From positions 36,946,099-37,010,098 of the forward strand of contig CM038470.1 in assembly GCA_021464415.1 (NCBI GenBank): a stretch of 64,000 nt of DNA. The letters run 5' to 3'. The notes beneath the pieces are model-generated. The model was not told where the DNA came from. It did no database searches and saw only the letters and a list, made by a program, of their open reading frames with translations. Each line of letters begins with the position of its first letter. The stretch's first letter is position 1. Origin of the DNA: Lonicera japonica. Its lineage: Eukaryota > Streptophyta > Magnoliopsida > Dipsacales > Caprifoliaceae. Both the position numbers and the translations under genes were made by a program. Shown piece after piece: positions 47,304-58,749 of this stretch.

Positions 47304-47425
47304 GATTAGGTTTTTCTTCCTTCACTGGAGTGTGGGTAGATTTGGATTCCTTTTTATATCGTCTTTTCCCTTTCTGGTGGAACAATTGGATTATTGTGTA
47401 TTCAACTTTCCTTTTATTTTGTAAA

Positions 47426-48700
47426 ATGCCACATAAGCGTAGAGGTAAGAACCTTGTTCAACCCAATCCTCACCAAAAAGGTGGTAATTACACTAAAGGA
47501 GGCGATCACCCTGGGCTCCTAATTGCCATGAATAAGATGATGAAGAACTTTCTCGGGGAGCTTTCAGGAGTCCTTAAAAGCAATCATTGGTCCACTAGTG
47601 GTATGGGTGCAAATAGGACCCGAGCCCAAGAAAACCCCGCCATAGTAGAAGAGTCGGAAGACGATCAAGAACCCCAAGGAGGGGAGACTGATGAGATTAC
47701 TTATCTTCGTGAATTCACACGTCTCCAACCTCCAATGTTTGACGGGACTAAAGGACATGAGGATGCTAAGTTTTGGCTCTTCATGGTCAAAGAATGTTTG
47801 GAAGTCATCAGGACTCCAAAGAAAATGTGGGTTAAGTTTGCCGCTACTAGACTCGCCGGGAATGCTTATAAGTGGTGGCAACCCGTCAAACAATCTGAAG
47901 GAATCCGTAAGTGACAAGAGTTTGAGAATGCTTTCTGAGTGTAATTTATTTCTGATGCCTACCGCAGAGCTAGGAGAGATGAACTCCGCAATTTAAGCCA
48001 AGGGGAGATGTCTGTGGAAGATTACTGCCTCAAGTTTGAAGAACTCAGTGTGTACATGGACACTTTTGCTCTCAGCAACCAAGAGAAGAAATATATGTTC
48101 TTTCAAGGCCTTAAAGAATAGTATCGATGTGCCATGGGTTTCTATGAGTTCTCTTCCTACAAGTAGTTAGTTAAGGCTACTCTAAACCTCGACAGTCAAT
48201 ACGCTCAAGCTCGTTACTTCTCAACTTCATCTGATTCGAGCTGAAAAAGGAACAATGAAGGAAATCGACGTAGTATGTGGGGTAGAGATAAGAAATCTCG
48301 TTATAGCTCTGAATCCTTAGGTGGAAACTATGGAAACAGTGGTAGTAGTAGTGGACGTTCCAGTGGCTTCTATATCTGTAGCGACCCAGGCCATTTTAGC
48401 CTATCCTGCCCTAGAGGCCAACAAACCCAAGGCAGGTCCAACAATCAAAGCAACAGGGGTGGTAGAGGACGAGATAACCGTGGGGGCTGAGGTCGAGATA
48501 ACCACGGAGGTCGAAACCAATATAGGAGATTCAGTGGCAATTCAGGACAAGGTTCTTCCCAAGGCCAGAGTCAGACGGTAAGTGGAGGTTACAATAAAGC
48601 TAACTACCCAATTTAACAACAGCCTCAGTCTAGCTACTATCCAAATCCACCATAAGTAGAAGGCGTTATGGAGGCCGCTTTTTCTCACTCAACCCTGTTG
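47426..48700 (+). pseudogene. Chromovirus gag, broken
   Basis: Starts at the ATG at 47426 (MPHKRRGKN). The capsid follows with LQPPMFDGTKGHEDAKFWL and AATRLAGNAYKWWQPV, then a stop at 47914. Homology continues in other frames with LSQGEMSVEDYCLKFEEL and a Ser/Gly-rich basic region. The zinc knuckle at 48368-48405 reads FYICSDPGHFSLSC, so the first cysteine is replaced by Phe (TTC at 48368-48370) while the other C-H-C are kept. Several in-frame stops (for example in LKE-stop-YRC) show it is dead. Confidence 0.88.
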
Positions 48701-48739
48701 GGGAACAAGAAGACCACACTGTTATGGAAGGTATCCTCA

Positions 48740-49140
48740 TTCTTTTCTCAATTTGAGTTAGAGTCTTATTCTATACCGGTGCATCACATTTACTTATCTC
48801 TTCTGCATGTGCATCTAGTTTGGGTTTGAAAACTAAGAAACTCGTCATTCCAATTACTATTGGGACACCTATGGGTAGTAGTATGAATCTTAGTCGATGT
48901 TGTACTGCGATCATTACCTTGCACTGAGGCTGTCATATGGAAAATGATTTTATGATTATGGATATGGAGACTTATGACCTTATCCTTGGAATGGATTGGT
49001 TAACCAAGTATTATGCCATTATTGTCTGCCATGCTAAGAAAGTCGTAATTACACACCCTTGGGGCGAAACTATCGTTTTCTTTGGAGAAAAGTACAACTT
49101 ATACCCCATATCTTATGCTATTAAGAAAGAGCAAAGAGAT
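48740..49140 (+). pseudogene. Chromovirus aspartic protease, active site lost
   Basis: Retropepsin that would cut Gag-Pol. The active-site strand reads VLFYTGASH at about 48763-48789, where the family has Asp before TGA; codon 48772-48774 is TAT (Tyr). The second half contains DMETYDLILGMDWL at 48961-49002, the conserved C-terminal end of this protease. A stop lies at about 48753 and another near 48928. Loss of the single catalytic Asp should abolish activity. Confidence 0.85.
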
Positions 49141-49851
49141 TACGTGGGATGGCTTGGTAATATTGTGAGTGACGAAACCCCGCTCCTTACGCCACATGAC
49201 GTGCCTGTTGTTAAGAAATTCATAGATGTCTTTCTGGAAGACTTGCTTGGACTACCACCATACCGTGAAATTGAGTTCTCAATTGATCTTATGCCTGGAA
49301 CTGTTCTCATTTCAATCGCTCCATATAGATTAGCTCCTGCAGAACTAAAAGAGCTTAAGATCCAATTAGAGGACCTTTTAGAAAAGGGTTTCATTCACCC
49401 TAATTCGTCACCTTGGGAAGCACCCGTGTTGTTTGCCAAGAAGGCTGATGGATCATTATGATTGTGCATTGATTATCGTCAATTGAACTAGGTGACTATC
49501 AAGAACAAATACCCCCTTCCGCGTATCGATGATTTGTTCGATTAGCTCCGTGGATCTCATTTCTTTTTTAAGATCGACTTGAGATCAGGGTACCACAAGT
49601 TAAGAGTCAAGGAAGAAGATATCCCTAAGACTGCTTTTCGTACGCGTTATGGCCATTTTGAATTTCTGGTTATGCCATTTGGGTTGACCAACGCACCAGC
49701 AGCCTTTATGGACCTCATGCATCATATCTTTTACCCATTCTTAGACAGATTCGTGGTAGTATTTGTGGACGACATACTAATCTACTCTCGTTTTGAAACA
49801 AAACATAGAAAACATCTTCACATTGCCCTACAATTGCTCAGAGACCACTAA
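49141..49851 (+). pseudogene. Chromovirus reverse transcriptase, deleted thumb
   Basis: Fingers and palm are recognisable: GLPPYREIEFSIDLMPGT, then [35 protein letters not shown] and the catalytic [10 protein letters not shown] at about 49766-49795. In-frame stops occur at about 49459, 49489 and 49543. After [11 protein letters not shown] the sequence jumps to FLGLAGYYR, so roughly 80 codons of the thumb and connection region are missing. It cannot make active enzyme. Confidence 0.9.
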
Positions 49852-50770
49852 CCCAGATTCGAAGTTTTCTTGGTTTAGCTGGTTATTATCGGTGATTTAT
49901 TCAAGATTTATCTCGTATAGCCTCTCCTCTTACCCATCTTACCCTAAAGGGTGTATCTTTTGTTTGGGATAATCATTGTGAAGAAGCTTTCAATGAATTG
50001 AAGTATCGTATAACCTCTGCTCCTATCCTAGCCTTACCAGAAAGGGGTTTAGGATACGTAATATACCGCGATGCATCTCGCTTAGGACTTGGGTGCGTCC
50101 TAATGCAATTAAAACATGTTATTACTTATGCCTCCCATCAGTTGAAGAATCACGAGACAAATTACCCCACACACGACTTAGAGTTGGCCACGGTAGTTTT
50201 TGCATTAAAGATTTGGCGTTGTTACCTCTATGGCGAGAAATTTGAGGTGTTCTCAGATCATAAAAGCCTTAAGTACATCTTCACCCAGCGGGATTTGAAT
50301 TTAAGACAGCGCCGTTGGATAGAGTACCTTGAGGACTACGACATGAACCTTCAATACCACCCTAGCAAGGCGAATGTGGTAGCCGACACTTTTAGCCGTA
50401 AGTCACAAGGTTCAGTTTCAACCCTGAGATGTTGTGAGTGGAAGCTTATGGAAGAGCTCCAATGGTGTAATCTGGTTGTTCGTCGTACTGAAGACATGGC
50501 ATTTCTATCAAATCTCGTAGCCAAACTGTTAATGCTAAATCGTGTGATTGAAAGCCAATGGTATGGCAAGGAATTATTAAAGTGTCGGAATCAATTTCAA
50601 TCAAGAGATACAATTGAAGGTAATACTTTGGGTAGCGACAATGGGTTAAGGTATAAAGGAAAGCTAGTAGTGCCAAAACTTAATATCAAGCTCAAGGAGG
50701 TCATTTTGGCCAAGGCTCATAATTCAAAGTTCTCCATTCATCCAGGCGGTACTAAGATGTACAGGATCTA
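49852..50770 (+). pseudogene. Chromovirus RNase H and integrase zinc region
   Basis: The frame 49998-50771 carries RNase H: VIYRDASRLGLGCVLMQ with the first catalytic Asp, ATVVFALKIWRCYLYGEKFE, and FSDHKSLKYIFTQRDLNLRQ. It then runs through the tether into the start of integrase ([20 protein letters not shown], which contains the zinc-domain histidines). A stop at 50769 breaks the link to the integrase core. RNase H would remove the RNA template during DNA synthesis. Confidence 0.88.
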
Positions 50771-51742
50771 AAGCGTACCTATTGGTGGCAAGGTATGAAA
50801 AGAGACGTGTTTCAATTTATTTCTTGTTGTTTGTCATGCCAAAGGGTAAAGGCCGAACACCAGAGACCGACAAGTCAATTACAATCTCTTCCAATTCCAG
50901 AGTGGAAGTGGGAGAATATTACCATGTATTTTCTCTTGGGTTTTCCGAGTATGCAACGGAGGCATAATGTAGTTTGGGTCATTGTGGATCGACTTACCAA
51001 ATCAGCTCATTTCCTACCAATTCGGGTAACCGATCCTCTTGAGAAGCTGGCCAAACTATATATTAATGAAATCGTCCGACTCCATGGCATTCCAGTTTCT
51101 ATAGTGTCTGACCGTGATTCTAGGTTTACTTTTCACTTTTGGGAAGCACTCCAACGTTCCCTAGGCACGAGATTGGATTTTAGCACAGCCTTTCATCTAC
51201 AGACTGATGGACAGTCTGAGCGGACAATTCAAATTCTCGAGGACATGTTGCGAGCTTGTGTTTTAGATTTTCATGGAAACTGAGATGAGTATCTACCACT
51301 CGCTGAGTTTTCCTACAATAATAGTTTTCAAGCTAGTATTGGTATGGCACCATTTGAAGCATTGTATGGAAGACCGTGTAGATCACCAATTTGTTGGATC
51401 GAGGCAGGAGAAGCATCAATTTTAGGGATGCAGTTGGTAAAAGATACTATAGAGAAGATTAAACTCATTAAACAACGACTGATGACAGCTCAGAGTCGAC
51501 AAAAGAGTTATGTCGATAATAGAAGACGGCTACTTGAATTTGTAGTAGGAGATTATGCGTTTCTCAAGGTCAAACCTCGTCATGGCATTATTCATTTAGG
51601 CAACAAGGGTAAGCTAGCCCTGAGATATATAGGACCATTTGAGGTCATTCAACGTATTGGTTCCGTTTCTTACCGCCTAGCTTTACTTACTCAACTCCAA
51701 CGAATTCATTATATGTTTTATTTGTCTATGCTCCGAAAGTAA
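50771..51742 (+). pseudogene. Chromovirus integrase, first catalytic Asp lost
   Basis: The zinc domain ends in [12 protein letters not shown]. The core begins at [13 protein letters not shown], where the first Asp of the D,D,E triad is Tyr (TAT at 50927-50929). The second Asp (VSDRDSRFT) and the Glu ([16 protein letters not shown]) remain. A stop at 51281-51283 separates the C-terminal part (APFEALYGRPCRSPICW, GPFEVIQRIGSVSYRLAL). Strand transfer would need all three acidic residues, so this enzyme is inactive. Confidence 0.9.
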
Positions 51743-51964
51743 ATTCCGGACCCCTCTCATGTGATACCATATGAAATGCTTGAGGTTAATGAGGATGTAT
51801 CCTATGAGACAAAGCCAATAGCTGTAGTAGACCGAAAAGAACAAGTCCTTCGTAATCGAGTTATTCCACTTTTGAAGGTAATTTGGCACCACCACAATAT
51901 AGAAGAAGCTACTTGGGAGCTTGAGTCAGAGATTCAAGCTAAGTATCCGCACTTACTCCAATAA
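51743..51964 (+). pseudogene. Chromodomain at integrase C-terminus
   Basis: After a stop at 51740-51742, the frame continues with KPIAVVDRKEQVLRNRVIPL and VIWHHHNIEEATWELESEIQ, ending at a stop at 51962. This is the chromodomain that in chromoviruses is thought to steer insertion toward marked chromatin. Aromatic cage positions are only partly visible (W of the VIWHHH segment). It confirms the chromovirus assignment. Confidence 0.85.
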
Positions 51965-52009
51965 GGTAATTCCGTATTCTTGTTTATATTTCGAGGATGA
52001 AATTATTTC

Positions 52010-52023
52010 AAGGAGGGGAGATT
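52010..52023 (+). promoter_or_regulatory. Polypurine tract
   Basis: AAGGAGGGGAGATT directly precedes the 3' LTR. This purine run serves as plus-strand primer during reverse transcription. Confidence 0.9.
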
Positions 52024-53942
52024 TGTAACGTCCACTTTACAATTCCCTTATAAGCATTTTTGGATTCGGGGGACTAATATGGGTTCGAATGGTACTTTAG
52101 TGAGTTATACATTTTCCACACTTCATATATACATTAATACACTCCTTTATTAAGTTATAACCGATTCTAAGTGGTCCGGGTGACATTCGGCGATTCACCG
52201 CCTAGATTGCTTTTAACGAAAAATGACCTTTACGGCTTAGGAAAGCCATAATTTCTCATCCGAAGTCCAAATCAGTCCCCATTTGCACCATTGGAAAGGT
52301 AATTTGATAACCTAAAACTTTCGTGTCTTGGCCGAAACCCAGTTCTCGCATCTTGAGGACTGAAATGACGCGCGAAGTGACTGAACTGCCAAGTGACCTA
52401 GCAGTGGGCACCATCAGTCGACTGATGGCCTGTAGAACTGGTCAAAATCTTGTTTTTAAGCCCTTGACTTCATTTTTAAGCCACTCCAAACACCTCTTCT
52501 CTCTCATTCGCACATAAACTTAATTTCAAGTATTTATGTGTTGCATCTTCTTTTATATACAAATTTGGAGATTTTTCATGTAAAACTTGTGGATATGCGT
52601 ACATGGGGTATGGGTTTGAGATTCATTGCTAGTTTCCTTGATTTATGCTGATTATTGTCGTAATTCCTTGTTTATGTGAAATAATCTATTCATATGCTAG
52701 TATACCAAAAGCCATGGTTGCTATCCGCTAGCGCGTATGCGCATATACTCTATTCTATGGTTATACATATATTATTATGGTTTAGAAATGATATTGTATA
52801 CAAGATTTGAACCTAATATTACATGGATCATATATGTACTAGTTTGGATATATGATTTTGAGTTTGTGTTGGATTTATAATACTGATAGCTGGCACCACT
52901 TGATACTGGATAGACGATGTACATTTAGATATGGTCCAGCTAGGGGGACCTCGCTAAGGCGGCATACCCCGCACATCTAGGTGGTCCACGGGGGGACCCA
53001 GCCTTGGGGGCTGCATACCCTAGCCTTGGGGGATTTGGATCGCGATCTGTGTGCATACTTGACTTAAATCCTAGATGGTAGTTATAGTAGTTCACGGTGG
53101 GATGATGAGTCTAGTCATGATACGGGTGCTCTGTCAGTATACATACATATTTTGCTATTTCTTCATTTGATTTCTACAGGATTGATGATTTTATTATTCA
53201 TTTGGGTGGGAACCATGTGATGTGTTAGCATGATATTATAGACTAAAAAACATATAATATTTATATATACATTCTCCTATGGTATTTACGCATTGTCTGT
53301 GATTGTCTAGGTGTATTTTCTTATACAAACTCTATAGTTCCCACTGGGCCAGGTTGGTTCACTGTTTTTCCACGCAGGTACATCCAAGGTCGAGACGGGG
53401 AGTGCAGATAAGGGAAAGGGCGAGCAATCCTAGAATTCCTCTGATACTAGAGCCTTTTATTATGAAAAGGCCTTGGTGTTAAGTTTTGGACCTCTTATTT
53501 GGGTTATGTAGTATACCCATGTTTATTATATAATTAATTACTTTTGGGCATTGAAATGCTTTCATGTGAACTCGTAGTTATTGTAGTTTGACTACTTGAC
53601 TGGTATTGTGAAATGATGTTGATTTTATTATTTGAAGTCTGTTTGTCCTTGAGTGATGTTGAGATGTTATTTATTTTGAGAACAGGTACATCTAATGCTC
53701 CTTTAACTCTCATTGACCACTAATTTACTCCGTAGTCAACCGTCCACGCAACGGAATAGACTACTTTGTAAGTGGAAGTTGATGAGGATTGACGGTGCTA
53801 ATAAACGTACTTGGATGAATTATTTTCCTTATTTTCTTATATTTATGCTTTAGGAACGTACCTTTCGCTGTTGTTAGTGACGGCATCCGTGATGCCCACT
53901 CTTGGAGGTCGTTACCTATAAATGGGAAACACAGACATCATA
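52024..53942 (+). repeat. Chromovirus 3' LTR
   Basis: 1919 bp, TGTAACGTCCACTTTAC to ACATCATA. It lacks about 240 bp relative to the 5' LTR (join near 52510). It carries an intact 18-bp palindrome at 52411-52428, and has a 24-bp duplication in the GGTCC/GGACC module near 53010-53033. A copy of the 5' LTR motif CCCACTGGGCC is at about 53340. Confidence 0.92.
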
Positions 53943-56040
53943 CCTTTCCTCCCTTTTCGATTTATTTATTTATTTGTTTTTTCTACTTTGAAGACTTTAG
54001 ACATTGAAGGTTTATTTTTATTATTCAATTTAATTAACGTCAAGTAAGTTTTCTTTTAATTCTATTTGCTATTTAATTTACTCTATGTTAGCGTAAATTT
54101 GCGGTAGAATTAGGATAATTACATGTAATTGATTCTCTTGCACGTATTCATTCTAATTGACTTTACCAATTTAATACTTTAATATTAGATAGAATTCTTC
54201 CTATTAGATGCCCGTTTTAATTGACAAAAAAATAAAGTTGGATTCTCATTAGATTTTGTTGGATTTACCTTATGATTTGTTAAGAGCAGATATATGGTGT
54301 GTTTTGACGGATATCGTGAGTGTTTTGATTTTATACATAAGTTTGGCTGTGGAAGAATTTCAATTGAATTTTATAAATTACTTTAACTTGAATGATTTTA
54401 TTTCGCTCTAATAGAGTCGAGAGACTAAATTAGTGCGAGATAAGAGTGGAGTTCATGCGCATGAATACTTAGGAAGATGATATTAAATATATGATTCAAA
54501 AACTTTAGTCAATTAATTCATTAATTTTATTATCTTGCTTCGTATTATTTAATTTAGTTCTATTACTTTAATTTACTTGCTTTGCTTTATTTTATTTTAT
54601 TTTTTTTATTTAATTTATTTTATTCCTATAAACTCTTCTTTACTAGATTAGGAGTTTAGTGAAATATTAACAAAATAATTATAAAACATACTGTTTAAGT
54701 CCTTGTGGGATCGATCACTCTTACACGCTACACTATAAATTGTTCATGCGTTTGGGAGTATTAAAATTTATCACAACATCAAGAACACCGAGGAAGAATA
54801 TAAGAACACATTTATGGTTAAATATATAACCCCTATGCATCGCATGAGTTGCATGCTAGTATAAAGGTAAACCTATGGGTGTTTTTCCAGTAAATCTGAC
54901 GGTAAATCACATTTACCAATACTAAAACTGAAAAAAGAAGTTCAATAGAAGATTTACTAGTTTACCAATTAGTACTTTGAAGTGAAAACCAAAACCATTA
55001 TATTTCCTTCGGTTTTTTGATATGTTCGGTATTTTTGATTAATTTCAATTTTTGGTAGTACTGGTTAATTTGGATTTCGGTAAACGGTATTATTAGTGTA
55101 AATATTCATAAATATTTTTCTCTAACTTTGGTAATCTATAACCACAATAATTTTAGATTGGAAACCAAATTTTAGATTGAAATTTGGAAGAATTTAAGTA
55201 TTATGTATGCAAATAAATTATAATTAAAAATAAATGAGCGGTCAAGATCACTCAATAGTGTAAGTATAAAACATTTTTTTGAAAGTAGTAATTTACAAGT
55301 TTAAAATGCTTGATATTTATTTTATTAGATATATTTGACATTCTTTGTATATAATTATTAAATAGGTTTAGTATTATATATTTTTGGCAGATTAATTATA
55401 TTTTTCGCTATTTTTGGTGCTGTAAATCGATATTTTGGTTTTTCTAAGAGTAATATGAAAGACAAATTTATTTTTTTGGGTATTTTTCATTTCAATATTT
55501 TGGATTGATTTCAGTAAAAGTCAGGATAATTGGATTGATTTCGACAAAAATCGTACCAGGTGACACACCTAGATATACACCTTTCCCATTCGTTACTCAC
55601 CTCAAGAGATCTGCATATCACATATTGCAATCCAAGCCCAACATTCAACTTGCATAACCTAAACGAGACAACATATATGCACTGATGGTCATTATTTCTT
55701 TTTTATATATAATCAATGTACAAAATCTCACCATAAAATCAAAGTGAAACTATTAATTTAAGATGAATTAAATATTTATATTATAAAAGGATACACGAAA
55801 AAAAAGAAGTTAGTGAAACACATAATTTAAATAAAAATCAAACCTAGAATACACACTTTCTTGAAATTAAGATGACATACAGTCTCACATGCCGATTGAC
55901 TCACTAATAACAAAACAGCATTCAGTACGTGTACAAATAATTAAGCATGAGGTACTTACATTAGTTTAGGAAGGAAAACAGAAAATAAGGAACTTAAAGA
56001 ATCACATGTAAAAAAGATGGAGACTTGTTTTTGTTGAAAT
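53943..56040. other. AT-rich flank of chromovirus
   Basis: No gene is supported. The first 840 bp probably continue the older LTR interrupted at 45121. From about 54790 the sequence is AT-rich without recognisable repeats. Confidence 0.4.
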
Positions 56041-56052
56041 TAATACTTATGA

Positions 56053-57319
56053 TCAAACACTCAAGGTAGATGGTGTTGGTTGAATGCCAAGTGATGTTAT
56101 GTACATTGTTTCAAAAGACAAGATAACCATTTTTGCATTATCATGATAACTTAGTAAGCTCCGCATCTCTTCAATACTAGACTGATCTCCAACTCCTCCA
56201 TTGTTATTATTCAATTTCTTAAGCCGCAGTAGACTCTCCGCCACGTCGTTCATATCAGGCCGAAAAACACATCTTGTATTTAGGCATCTCACAGCCAGTT
56301 CAGCCACAAACTTTAACTTGCTCCATTTCCTTCTCACAATCATTAAATCTTCCAACATTCATAACATCCCCAAGATTTCCTTGCTCCACCGATGAAATGA
56401 AATATGGAATGAAATTCACCTTCTTGCTGACCTTTTGTTTGATATGGGCATTTGTGATGTCAAAAGTTCCATAATAACAACACCAAAACTATAAACATCG
56501 CTCTTTATAGTCAAGTTGCCAGTAATCAAGTACTCTAGGTCTAAGTATCCATACGTGCCAAGTACTTGGGTCTTGATAACACTTTGTTCTAATGGGATTA
56601 GTACTAATGATCCAAAATCTGCGACTTTGTCTGTGAAGTTTTCGTCGAGTAGTATGTTCATAGATTTTACATCTCTATGAATGATTGGTATCCCAGCCTT
56701 CGAATACAAATAGTCGAGTGCCAATGTAGCCTCGCACGCAATCCTTAAGCGAGTCTTCCACGAGTTTAAGATATGGGAGCAAGCGGTGTGAATATGATCA
56801 AAAAGCGAATCGTTTGATATGAACTCATAGGCAAGGAGTGGCACACTAGTCTCTAAGCATAAACCCTTGAGTTTAACAATATTTGTATGACTGACCTTAC
56901 AAATCATGCTGATTTCGTGTTGAAATTCATTGTTCATTTCAACTATACCATGAAGGGGTCTAATTCGTTAGGTTTATGTTAGTGTTGACATTCGGTTTCT
57001 TGATAGCATCCAATGAGTTATTTGGCAATACTCCTTTGTAAATGGAATCAAAGGCTCATTGGCCAAGAAGTTGAGTGGCAGCGTAGTTTCTTGTAGCCTT
57101 CTTGAGCTCTTCTTCTTTGTAAATCTTAATATCTTGATGCTTCAACAAGGTACCTCTGTTTTTGTGAAAATTCCTAGCTTTGTTCCTTCGCTTGCATTCC
57201 ATCCACAAGGAAAATATAATGGCAACAAGCAATAAGCACACCCCAACAACTGCATATACAAAAAGGGATTTGTAGTGAACACTAAGGCTCCATGTGATAG
57301 CAACATGAAAAATGATCAA
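56053..57319 (-). pseudogene. Wall-associated-kinase-like receptor kinase fragment
   Basis: In intact relatives this is a membrane receptor kinase that senses cell-wall material. The upstream frame (57056-57319) has a membrane segment (SLFVYAVVGVCLLLVAIIF), a basic stop-transfer and the juxtamembrane EEELKKATRNY, then a stop in the glycine loop just after LLGQ. 56416-56937 holds most of the kinase: HTNIVKLKGLCLE, the catalytic HRDVKSMNILLDE (HRD at 56671-56679), DFG at 56611-56619, then GTYGYLDLEY and SDVYSFGVVIMELLT. Two further frame changes lead through a segment reading NFIPYFISSVEQGNL to 56053-56358 (AELAVRCLN...RPDMNDVAESL). No extracellular GUB_WAK or EGF part is found upstream. With four lesions it is a truncated pseudogene. 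Confidence 0.88.
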
Positions 57320-58730
57320 AAAGGCAACTAATTTGGGTAAGAAGATGAAAAATAAATTGAGGGATGTAGTGAGATTAACTCTTACTTGTTAACTTATTCC
57401 ATGAGAAAAAAATTCTTTGGGTAGTAGTGGAGAAATTTTTTCCACAAAACATAAAGGAGGATGGAGGACATATACTCACAAAAATGAGTTTCAGATGGAG
57501 AGCTCTCATCACATACCTCAACCCTCAACTTGTTTTCCATCTTCTAGCCCAAATTAGTTGTTTTTATTTTCATTTTCCCTGTTATCAAACAAGACTTAAG
57601 TATTAATTCCCAAACTAATGAAAATAAAGGCTTTTAAGGATATATTGTTTAAAATTTAATTGTAAAACAACATTTCACTTGGAGTCTAACCAAAACAAAT
57701 CTTTCTTTTAGTGGCAAAAGTTCTTGATGCAAAGATATTTTTGCCACTAATATCTTGATCATTAGTAGCGAAAAATACATTGTCACTAATTTCTAATTTT
57801 AGTTACAAAATTGAAACTAACTCTTGGTGAAAGAATCATTCCCAGTTTCTAGTGTTGAGTTGTTGTTGTGTAAGGGTTGCCGCGTTTAGATTAAACACTA
57901 AAGGCACAAAAATATTAGGATCCGGTCTATGGTGTGGAATATCTTTTTGGATGTGGCCCTTTTTTTTTCATTTTAAAGCTTGCGGTCACTGCTTTTCTAA
58001 AGGATGTGGTCCCTCATGTTTTATATATGTGATTTCTTGATCACAAGTACGGTATCTATGAACAAAGTTTCTTGGTCGGAGGTACCATATATATAACCAT
58101 TGAACCGAGATTTTTCGATCACAGATATTGTACCAGTTACCAAGAAATCACATATATTTGAGTACTGTATTTGTGTATTTGAGTACTGATCGCCAGAGAC
58201 ATATATTATACTTGAGGAATTGCAAATATTTTTTTAAAAAATGAATTTAGTGGAATGCAGATCCAAAATATTTCATTTGACAAGGAAGATGCTAAAAGAC
58301 CCCTAAAGGCACCACTATGATCTTGGCCAAAATTAAGGAGAGCTACAACCTAGCAAATCTAAATTTAAAGCAAAATCTCATAGAGAACTAGAAGCTTACG
58401 ACTCAAATGCCTATTAGAAACAGTTGATAGGGATCATTACCCACCTACCCAATATATTTATACTATTATCATCATTTGACTAAAGTTATTTAAAAATAAA
58501 CAAAATGAGAAAACGTTTTACTTTCTAGTCATAGGATGTCTTACCAATATCTTTTATTAAAATTACAAAAAAACCCCACTTATTTTAGATATAATTTTAA
58601 ATTGAAATAGTTGAAAGTGTGACCAAATGTGAAAAGACAAATTAAATTTCAAATCTCATGTTGGTCCCCTCCCCTGGCTGGAATTGCGTGCCCAGATATA
58701 TATGTATGCCACTGTGGCACTGTCTAGATC
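57320..58730. other. Intergenic DNA with short repeat-like phrases
   Basis: No gene is supported. 57710-57800 has scattered inverted phrases (TTGCCACTAATATC, ATTAGTAGCGAAAAA) like subterminal repeats of a DNA transposon, but I find no ends. 58055-58160 has loosely repeated TTTCTTGRTC and related words. Confidence 0.4.
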
Positions 58731-58749
58731 CACTACCTAAAACAGACAC

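Larger units (their letters stand above)
45126..53942 (+). mobile_element. Tekay/Del-type chromovirus, complete structure, defective
   Basis: 8817 bp, flanked by CCTTT at 45121-45125 and 53943-53947. It has two LTRs, an iMet primer site, gag, protease, RT, RNase H, integrase with a C-terminal chromodomain, and a polypurine tract. Domain order and chromodomain place it in the chromovirus branch, Tekay/Del group. LTRs end TG...TA rather than TG...CA. Many stops and shifts, a deletion in RT and lost catalytic residues make it non-functional. Confidence 0.93.
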
